A stretch of DNA of 8,379 nt from AC-69 sp036519575 (lineage in GTDB: Bacteria > Actinomycetota > UBA4738 > HRBIN12). Location: the NCBI GenBank assembly GCA_036519575.1, contig DATDKZ010000020.1, positions 1 through 8,379 of the forward strand. Direction: 5' to 3'. Each line of letters starts with the position of its first letter. Position 1 is the stretch's first letter. A model generated the notes under the pieces. It did not search any database and was not told the DNA's origin. It saw nothing but the letters and a program-made list of their open reading frames with translations. Position numbers and translations under genes: made by a program. Below are positions 1 through 4,719 of this stretch, piece by piece.

Positions 1-9
1 GGAGGCGGC

Positions 10-969
10 ATGATCAGGTTCGGACTGCAACTGCCGAGCTTCACCTTCCCCGGTCTCCCAGACGAGACGTTGTTCGACCGGATCAGCGAGATCGCCTCGG
101 CCGCCGAGGACTCGGGGTTCGACTCGTTGTTCGTGATGGACCACTTCCAGCAGATCGCCAACATCGGCCCGCCCGAGCACCCCATGTTCGAGGCGTACAC
201 GTTGCTCGGGGCCGTGGCCGCCGGTACGTCGCGGGTCAAGCTCGGTGCGTTGGTCTCCGGGGTGACGTACCGCAACCCGTCACTCCTCGCCAAGATCGTC
301 ACCACGCTCGACGTGATCTCAGGGGGCCGGGCCATCCTGGGGATCGGCGCAGCCTGGAACGAGAAGGAGGCCAGGGAATACGGATACGACTGGCCGTCGA
401 CGCGGGAGCGGATGGAGCGACTGGAGGACGCGATCCAGATCTGCCGAGCGATGTTCACGCAGGAAGTGGCGACCTTCGAGGGGCGGCACCATCACATCCG
501 TGGTGCGCTGAACTTCCCCCGCCCGGTCCAACCGGGCGGCCCGAAGATCATGGTGGGCGGCAGCGGTGAGCAGCGTACGCTCCGCTTGGTGGCGCGGTAC
601 GCCGACGCCTGCAACCTGTTCGGCGACATCGACACCATCCAACACAAGCTCGCGGTCCTCGAACAGCACTGCCGCGATGTCGGACGCGATCCGGCCGAAA
701 TCACGAAGACCCGGTTGGGAACGCTGGTTATCGCCGACACGAAGGAGGAGGCCGAGGCCCGGCTCGAGGAGCGCCGGGCGGCGGGGGTCGATCCCGAGCG
801 GCTCCGGACGTACGTGGTCGGTGATCCGGACACGGTGTCGCATCAGGTGCAGGCGTACTTCGATGCGGGTCTCGATGGGCTGATCTTCAACATGCCACCC
901 GGGACGGCGCCCGAGATCGTGTCATTGGGGGGCCGGACGCTCACTGAGCGATTCGGTTCAGCGGCCTAG
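10..969 (+). CDS. LLM-class F420-dependent oxidoreductase
   Basis: The 319-residue protein is a luciferase-like monooxygenase-fold (TIM barrel) enzyme. It probably transfers hydride between coenzyme F420 and an unknown organic substrate in the cytoplasm. Seen in the sequence: the opening MIRFGLQLPSF (first beta strand), the segment GFDSLFVMDHF near residue 40, a central VKLGALVSGVTYRNPSLLAK segment, the conserved GRAILGIGAAW near residue 110, and PKIMVGGSGEQRTLRLVARYADACN near residue 180. The last is typical of the F420 branch rather than of bacterial luciferase itself. Length is normal for the family. The ATG follows GGAGG at 1-5, so the start looks sound although the window begins right there. 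It ends 12 bp before the convergent winged-helix gene, so nothing downstream is cotranscribed; any operon partner would lie upstream of the window. Family assignment is strong. The substrate cannot be read from sequence, and FMN use instead of F420 cannot be excluded. Confidence 0.9.
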   Translation: MIRFGLQLPSFTFPGLPDETLFDRISEIASAAEDSGFDSLFVMDHFQQIANIGPPEHPMFEAYTLLGAVAAGTSRVKLGALVSGVTYRNPSLLAKIVTTLDVISGGRAILGIGAAWNEKEAREYGYDWPSTRERMERLEDAIQICRAMFTQEVATFEGRHHHIRGALNFPRPVQPGGPKIMVGGSGEQRTLRLVARYADACNLFGDIDTIQHKLAVLEQHCRDVGRDPAEITKTRLGTLVIADTKEEAEARLEERRAAGVDPERLRTYVVGDPDTVSHQVQAYFDAGLDGLIFNMPPGTAPEIVSLGGRTLTERFGSAA

Positions 970-981
970 CGCACATCGGAC

Positions 982-2034
982 TCATTCCGCGTGGAAGGCC
1001 TCCAGGCGCTTGGCCTCTTGCTCGACTTCACGTCGAGCCACCCGGGGTAGGGGCTCGAACGGCTCCCACCGGACGCGCCGACCTTCGTACCGCCAGGTCC
1101 CCGCCACGGTACCGTCCACCAGGAAGGTTGAGACCGAGTGCGGGGTCCGGGTGTTGAAGACGAGCGGTCGGTACCCCTCCGGGAGGACCTCTGTGCGCCG
1201 GGCGTGGACGAGCAGCATGGCCTCCCACGTGGGGAGGAACCGGACCGGGGCGGGCGTGTCCTGATCAGGGATCGGTGCGCGAGGGATGTCCAGGAGCTCA
1301 CCACCCTGCTCGTCCCGGAATCGGCGAACCGACATCCGCTCCACGACGGGGGCGAGGGTTCGAACCGACAGCCCGGCCCAGCTGGCCATGTCCTTCACCG
1401 ATGCCGGGCCGAATCCTCCGAGGTACCGGCGCACCAGGTGCTCCAGGCCCTCGGCCTCCGACGGCGACGACGTTCCCAGCCAATCGTCGGCCAGGCCGTA
1501 CAGGTCGGCCCGGCGCCGACGCCACGTCCCCGATGGCGGAACGCGAACCAGGTCGATCCACAGACCCAGACCGGACCAGGCCACGGCGGGGATCCCTTCG
1601 GACGCGAGCAGCTCCTTCAGCTCGGAGGCATGGCAAGGTCCCGCCGAGAGATGCTTGCGAACCCGCTCGGCGATCGCCTCCATGTCCAGGCCTTCGACGT
1701 GGAGCCGGTACGCTGCCGACCACCACTCGCGGCGCCCTCGCCGGATCGCCGCCGCGAAAGGCTGGAAGTCCCGGGCCGAGACCGTATGGATGGTGACCCG
1801 CATCAGGGTGGCCTGGACGACGCGCCGCCGCTCCAGCGCAATGGTCAGCTCCTCTCGGCGGAAATCACGGAGGCGCGTCCACAGCGACACGTAGCCCGAC
1901 GGCGCGTACTGGGTCTGCAAGCCGGCGACGCGCTCGAGCGCGCGGTGTAGAGGAAGCGATGACCGTTCCAGCAGGAGCTGGCGAGCGAGGAGCGCCCGGT
2001 TCAACTCGCGAGCGTTCAGGACGCGCTCGGCCAC
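982..2034 (-). CDS. HTH_42 / AlkZ-like winged-helix DNA-binding protein (paralogue A)
   Basis: The 350-residue protein belongs to the winged-helix HTH_42 family. Characterised members (AlkZ, YcaQ/AlkX) are DNA glycosylases that remove bulky alkyl adducts or unhook interstrand crosslinks. Seen: the N-terminal VLNARELNRALLARQLLLER; the motif GLQTQ with Q40 and Q42, which fits the catalytic Q-x-Q of the AlkZ branch; a central winged-helix region around residues 120-250; and a C-terminal FLPTWEAMLLVHARR ... FLVDGTVAGTWR block (about residues 267-320) that is a family hallmark. Length is typical. It starts with GTG at 2034, 25 bp from the ATG of a second family member on the other strand. A TAGGGT hexamer ends 6 nt before the GTG, and no good ribosome binding site is seen, so the transcript may be leaderless. 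Family membership is firm. Glycosylase activity is inferred, since most actinobacterial members are untested. Confidence 0.88.
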   Translation of the reverse strand: MAERVLNARELNRALLARQLLLERSSLPLHRALERVAGLQTQYAPSGYVSLWTRLRDFRREELTIALERRRVVQATLMRVTIHTVSARDFQPFAAAIRRGRREWWSAAYRLHVEGLDMEAIAERVRKHLSAGPCHASELKELLASEGIPAVAWSGLGLWIDLVRVPPSGTWRRRRADLYGLADDWLGTSSPSEAEGLEHLVRRYLGGFGPASVKDMASWAGLSVRTLAPVVERMSVRRFRDEQGGELLDIPRAPIPDQDTPAPVRFLPTWEAMLLVHARRTEVLPEGYRPLVFNTRTPHSVSTFLVDGTVAGTWRYEGRRVRWEPFEPLPRVARREVEQEAKRLEAFHAE

Positions 2035-2040
2035 CGGCCG

Positions 2041-2046
2041 ACCCTA
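2041..2046 (-). promoter_or_regulatory. Putative -10 element for the minus-strand winged-helix gene
   Basis: On the minus strand the hexamer TAGGGT (TAnnnT class) is followed by six bases and then the GTG start at 2034. A transcript starting at the usual distance would begin exactly on the GTG, giving leaderless mRNA. A weak -35-like TTCGGG lies 17 bp upstream (2064-2069, minus). It shares two bases with the plus-strand -10 element. Short motif, so confidence is modest. Confidence 0.4.
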
Positions 2047-2050
2047 CACT
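2045..2050 (+). promoter_or_regulatory. Putative -10 element for the plus-strand winged-helix gene
   Basis: TACACT (TAnnnT class) predicts a transcription start near 2057, only about three bases before the ATG at 2060. There is no convincing Shine-Dalgarno sequence before that ATG, so nearly leaderless initiation is consistent. No recognisable -35 hexamer is found at 16-18 bp; that stretch is inside the divergent gene. Confidence 0.35.
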
Positions 2051-2059
2051 GCGCCCGAG

Positions 2060-3250
2060 ATGTCCCGAATCAGGATGCTCACCGACGACGAGGTCCGCCG
2101 TCGGCGCACGGCCGCTCAGCATCTCCATCGACCGAGGCGCCGTTCGGCCGTCGACCTGGTCCGGCATCTGACCGGCATCCAGGCGCAGTCCCTTCCCGCC
2201 GCCCGTCTGGCCTTTCCCGCCCGAACCGACGGGCTCACGGCCGAGCGTGTGGATCGCGCTCGGCTGCGAGATCGCTCGATCGTGCACACCTGGGCCATGC
2301 GGGGCACCCTCTTCCTGATCGCCGCCGAGGACTTCGGGTGGCTCCTGCCGCTGGTGGTCGAACCGAGGATCCAAAACGCGTTTCGCCGGCTGGAGCAGGA
2401 GGGCGTGCCGCCGGATCAGCCGGCCACAGCGGTCCGGCTGATCCGGCGGATGCTCGGACGGGAGGGCCCGCTCACCAGGCTGGAGATCGCCGAGCGGCTG
2501 CGGAGTCGTGGCATCCGAACGCAGGGGCAGGCGGTGGTGCACCTGCTGTGGCTGGCGTCCGCTGAGGCCCAGATCTGCCGCGGCCCGGAGAGGGGCCCTC
2601 ATCCGAGCTTCGTACTGGTCCGCGACTGGATCGGGGAACCGGAGCCGATGGATCGTGATGTGGCGCTCGGCGAGCTGGCCGTGCGATTCCTGAAGGCGCA
2701 TGGGCCGGCGGCGCCGACCGACTTGGCCGCATGGTCGGGCATCCGGGCCGGCGACGCCCGTCGGGCTTGGGCAGGGATCGACGATCGATTGGTCGAGGTG
2801 GCGACGGCCCGGGGTGCCCTGTGGTCGCTCCGACGATCGGCGACCGAGGCACCTCCCGACATCGTCCGGCTGATCCCGTGGTGGGACGAGTACCTGCTCG
2901 GCTGGAAGGATCGCGAGCTGGTGGCGCCGCGGGATCACTGGAGGATGATCAATCGCGACGCCGGCGGCTGGCTGAACCCGACCATCCTGGTGGACGGTCG
3001 TGCCGTGGGCATGTGGAACCCCACGCCGACGCCGAAGGCCCTCCACGTCGAGGTTCAACCCTTCTCGCGCCTGTCGTCGGCAGTTCGTCGCGGCATCCAC
3101 CGCGAGGCCGAGCATCTGTCGGATTTCCTCGGCTCTCCCGTCAAGCCGGTCTTCGCCGGCGGTCCCTCGGGCCGGAGACATGCTCGTCGAGCTCGGCGAC
3201 GAGCCGCTTCGGGGCCACAACCCGGTAGCTCTCCTCGACCCAATCCTTGA
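2060..3250 (+). CDS. HTH_42 / AlkZ-like winged-helix DNA-binding protein (paralogue B)
   Basis: This is a second member of the same family as the divergent gene, 396 residues. It has MLTDDEVRRRRTAAQHL at the N-terminus, GIQAQ with Q41 and Q43 (the Q-x-Q motif), FLIAAEDFGWLLPLV near residue 95, a winged-helix middle with LTRLEIAERLRSRGI, and the hallmark RLIPWWDEYLLGWKDRE ... ILVDGRAVGMW block near residues 270-320. The two proteins align along their length but are diverged, so this is an old duplication or two separate acquisitions. The family core ends near SDFLG (about residue 358). The last 36 residues are rich in R, P, S and G, unlike the core, and are encoded opposite the end of the MmcQ gene. 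This suggests that the original stop was lost. ATG at 2060 is used; an in-frame ATG at 2075 (residue 6) also fits family starts. DNA repair is the inferred role; a transcription-regulator role is the alternative. Confidence 0.85.
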   Translation: MSRIRMLTDDEVRRRRTAAQHLHRPRRRSAVDLVRHLTGIQAQSLPAARLAFPARTDGLTAERVDRARLRDRSIVHTWAMRGTLFLIAAEDFGWLLPLVVEPRIQNAFRRLEQEGVPPDQPATAVRLIRRMLGREGPLTRLEIAERLRSRGIRTQGQAVVHLLWLASAEAQICRGPERGPHPSFVLVRDWIGEPEPMDRDVALGELAVRFLKAHGPAAPTDLAAWSGIRAGDARRAWAGIDDRLVEVATARGALWSLRRSATEAPPDIVRLIPWWDEYLLGWKDRELVAPRDHWRMINRDAGGWLNPTILVDGRAVGMWNPTPTPKALHVEVQPFSRLSSAVRRGIHREAEHLSDFLGSPVKPVFAGGPSGRRHARRARRRAASGPQPGSSPRPNP

Positions 3251-3536
3251 GGACGGCGAGCGGTGGCGTCCGCTCGCCGAATGGGACCGACACCCAGCCC
3301 GAGCGCGCCAGCCCGTACCCGGCCGGGGCGGCGCCCGGGACGGACAGCGCCTGTTCATGGGACTCGCGCAGCTTCACGGTCATCCCGGGCTCCGGTGAGT
3401 CCTCCATCCCGAGGAACACGAAGATCTTGCTTCCCACCTTGGCCACGTCCTCGTCCCAGGGATGGTCCTCGTGTGCGCCGGGGAATCCGAGCGCATACGT
3501 GAGGACCCGCTTGCGCATCGCCCTCGGTTGGCTCAT
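3141..3536 (-). CDS. MmcQ/YjbR family DNA-binding protein
   Basis: The 131-residue protein is of the MmcQ/YjbR family, a small CyaY-like fold of unknown molecular function often annotated as DNA-binding. Seen: FPGAHEDHPWDEDVAKVGSK (residues 18-37), then IFVFLG, the strand MTVKLR (52-57), GYGLARSGWVSV (73-84), and the near-invariant end WVEESYRVVAPKRL (99-112). The family usually stops soon after this motif. The final 15 or so residues (basic, RDRRRRPA) are unremarkable and overlap the end of the convergent winged-helix gene. The start is ATG at 3536, with no strong ribosome binding site; Met7 is an alternative. The protein is complete, and its motif conservation makes it more certain than the tail of the overlapping gene. 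Confidence 0.9.
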   Translation of the reverse strand: MSQPRAMRKRVLTYALGFPGAHEDHPWDEDVAKVGSKIFVFLGMEDSPEPGMTVKLRESHEQALSVPGAAPAGYGLARSGWVSVPFGERTPPLAVLKDWVEESYRVVAPKRLVAELDEHVSGPRDRRRRPA

Positions 3537-3544
3537 GCGAGTGG

Positions 3545-3583
3545 GCCTATCGTTTCGAATAGATCATCGGCTGAGCCTATCGT
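3545..3583. repeat. Direct repeat of GCCTATCGT with 30-bp period
   Basis: GCCTATCGT occurs at 3545-3553 and again at 3575-3583, exactly 30 bp (about three helical turns) apart. The flanks are also similar (GG/GA before, TCG soon after). The pair lies just upstream of the MmcQ gene in the divergent intergenic region. On the minus strand the second copy contains TAGGCT (3574-3579), a TAnnnT hexamer that could be the -10 box of that gene. The repeats could be tandem protein-binding sites or chance. Confidence 0.35.
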
Positions 3584-3610
3584 CCTCGGACCCTTGTCCG
3601 GCTCGGCGGC

Positions 3611-3629
3611 CATCCGGGAATATCGGATG
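3611..3629. promoter_or_regulatory. Inverted repeat, possible operator
   Basis: CATCCG (3611-3616) and CGGATG (3624-3629) form a perfect 6-bp inverted repeat around a 7-base A/T-containing centre. It sits seven bases upstream of the putative -35 of the zinc-ribbon gene, a suitable place for a dimeric regulator. With such short arms chance is possible. There is no T-tract, so a terminator is unlikely. Confidence 0.3.
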
Positions 3630-3635
3630 CACCCA

Positions 3636-3665
3636 TTGGGTTGCCCATCGCGCAATTCGTAGACT
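3636..3665 (+). promoter_or_regulatory. Putative promoter of the zinc-ribbon/HTH gene
   Basis: TTGGGT (3636-3641) and TAGACT (3660-3665) are spaced by 18 bp and predict a start near 3672, about 20 nt before the ATG at 3692. Transcription from here would exclude the longer TTG start at 3641. The -35 matches the TTG core only. Confidence 0.35.
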
Positions 3666-3691
3666 CCCATCGACAGCGGACGAGGTACCTC

Positions 3692-4147
3692 ATGGCCAAC
3701 TGCGTGACGTGCGGCGCTGAGCTGCACCCGGAACGAGCCGAGAAGTACGACTATTGCACCAGGCCTGAGTGTGTGAAGAGCAACGGCAAGGGCCTTCCGA
3801 TGGTCGCGGTCGGCGTGAACAAGGCGGCCGATCAATACGTGGTCCTCAACGAGCGCACCGAGCAGGAGATGGCCACGGGCCGGTACAAGAAGCGGCCGGA
3901 GGCCCCGGCATCCGTGAGCACTCCCTCGCGAGCCCGCCCGGACCGCTCGCCGAGGCCGGCTCCCGTCCCGGCCCCTCGTTCTTCCGCCGGCGCCTCACGC
4001 CGGCGGTGGAGCCAGGCTCAGGAGAACCTGGCGATCATCTATCGAGCCATGGGGATGAAGCCGGACGAGATCGCCAAGAAGCTTGGGATCAGCCGGTACC
4101 TCGCTACGCAGATCCTCCTCGACGCAACCGCTCGAGGTAGTCGCTAA
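3692..4147 (+). CDS. Zinc-ribbon and helix-turn-helix protein of unknown function
   Basis: I do not recognise a characterised family. The 151-residue protein has three parts. Residues 1-30 hold four cysteines (C4-x2-C7, then C22-x4-C27), a likely zinc ribbon: MANCVTCGAELHPERAEKYD continuing to YCTRPEC. The next stretch, GLPMVAVGVNKAADQYVVLN (35-54), looks folded. Residues 66-105 are a low-complexity Pro/Arg/Ser/Ala linker. Residues 106-145 (QENLAIIYRAMGMKPDEIAKKLGISRYLATQIL) contain a helix-turn-helix of sigma-factor or resolvase style. The ATG at 3692 follows GAGG (3682-3685) at six bases. An in-frame TTG at 3641 would add 17 residues but overlaps the putative promoter. A cytoplasmic nucleic-acid-binding or RNA-polymerase-associated role is an inference from the domains. 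It is 88 bp upstream of the cyclic-nucleotide-binding gene on the same strand. Confidence 0.75.
   Translation: MANCVTCGAELHPERAEKYDYCTRPECVKSNGKGLPMVAVGVNKAADQYVVLNERTEQEMATGRYKKRPEAPASVSTPSRARPDRSPRPAPVPAPRSSAGASRRRWSQAQENLAIIYRAMGMKPDEIAKKLGISRYLATQILLDATARGSR
3984..4006. repeat. 9-bp perfect GC inverted repeat inside the zinc-ribbon gene
   Basis: CCGCCGGCG (3984-3992), a five-base loop (CCTCA) and CGCCGGCGG (3998-4006) form a perfect, all-GC hairpin in the linker-coding region, just before the HTH domain. No U-tract follows, so it is not a standard terminator. It may be a by-product of GC-rich low-complexity coding sequence. Confidence 0.45.
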
Positions 4148-4235
4148 CCTGTTCGGATGGGACTGATCAGAATCCGCCCCATCCTGGGCAGGCGTCTTCT
4201 GGTCAAGCAGCGCCATCGCCTGGTGAAATACCGGC

Positions 4236-4673
4236 ATGCCGACGCGCCGTCCGAAGGTCGAGCTGATCGGCCGAGTTCCCCTCTTCGAGGGACTCTCCCG
4301 CGCGCATCTGGGTCGGGTCGCAGCCCTCACCGAAGAGACCACATACGACGCTGGCCGGGTCATCGTGCAGAAGGACACGCCGGGACGAGCGTTCTACGTG
4401 ATCGTCGATGGCAAGGCGAAGGTGCTCAAGGGCAAGATCGTCACCGCCCGCCGAGAGGCCGAGCTCGGACCGGGTGACTTCTTTGGAGAGCTCGCTCTCC
4501 TGGACGGCGAGCGCCGGACGGCGACCGTGATCGCCACGACCGAGCTCACGACGATCCGGATCGAACGAAACGCCTTCCGCCGCTTGCTTCGCGAGGAGCC
4601 GGAGCTCGCGCTCAGACTGCTCGAGGGTATGGCTAGACGCACGCGCAGGATCCTCGACGCTCCTTCGCTGTAG
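4236..4673 (+). CDS. Stand-alone cyclic-nucleotide-binding (CRP-like) domain protein
   Basis: The 145-residue protein consists almost wholly of one cNMP-binding domain. Seen: VPLFEGLSRAHLGRVA (residues 14-29), the strand GRVIVQKDTPGRAFYVIVDGKAKV in the beta roll (40-63), and the phosphate-binding cassette GDFFGELALLDGERRTATV (80-98). In the cassette E85 and R94 sit nine residues apart, as in FGELAL...R-x-A cassettes that bind cAMP/cGMP. A C-terminal helix ends at residue 145, and there is no DNA-binding HTH, unlike CRP/FNR regulators. It may therefore act through a partner protein or as a sensor subunit. The start is fixed by an in-frame TGA at 4224-4226 and a GGTGA sequence at 4222-4226 upstream of the ATG. 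It lies 46 bp upstream of the transhydrogenase-like gene in the same direction, so cotranscription is likely. Ligand binding and partner are inferred. Confidence 0.87.
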   Translation: MPTRRPKVELIGRVPLFEGLSRAHLGRVAALTEETTYDAGRVIVQKDTPGRAFYVIVDGKAKVLKGKIVTARREAELGPGDFFGELALLDGERRTATVIATTELTTIRIERNAFRRLLREEPELALRLLEGMARRTRRILDAPSL

Positions 4674-4691
4674 ACGCTCTTCCCATAGCTG

Positions 4692-4697
4692 TAGCGT
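4692..4697 (+). promoter_or_regulatory. Possible -10 element before the transhydrogenase-like gene
   Basis: TAGCGT (TAnnnT class) lies 22 bases before the ATG at 4720 and would give a short leader containing the GAGGGA ribosome binding site (4709-4714). No good -35 is present. The heptamer GCTGTAG occurs at 4667-4673 and 4688-4694, 21 bp apart (two turns). Weak evidence; readthrough from the cNMP gene is equally likely. Confidence 0.2.
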
Positions 4698-4719
4698 GTT
4701 CCTCGAGCGAGGGACGTCC

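Noticed and set aside
1865..3358. Long open frame (497 codons) on the minus strand
   Set aside because: It lies antisense to paralogue B and across the start region of paralogue A; composition is Arg/Pro/Gly/His-rich with no recognisable motif, as expected of a shadow frame in GC-rich DNA.
3641..3691. TTG start giving a 17-residue extension of the zinc-ribbon protein
   Set aside because: It overlaps the putative promoter and has no ribosome binding site, whereas the ATG at 3692 follows GAGG at a good distance. Conservation of the extension in homologues would reverse this.
4170..4200. GCCC-CATCCT-GGGC hairpin as a terminator after the zinc-ribbon gene
   Set aside because: Only a 4-bp stem and no T-tract; not enough to call.
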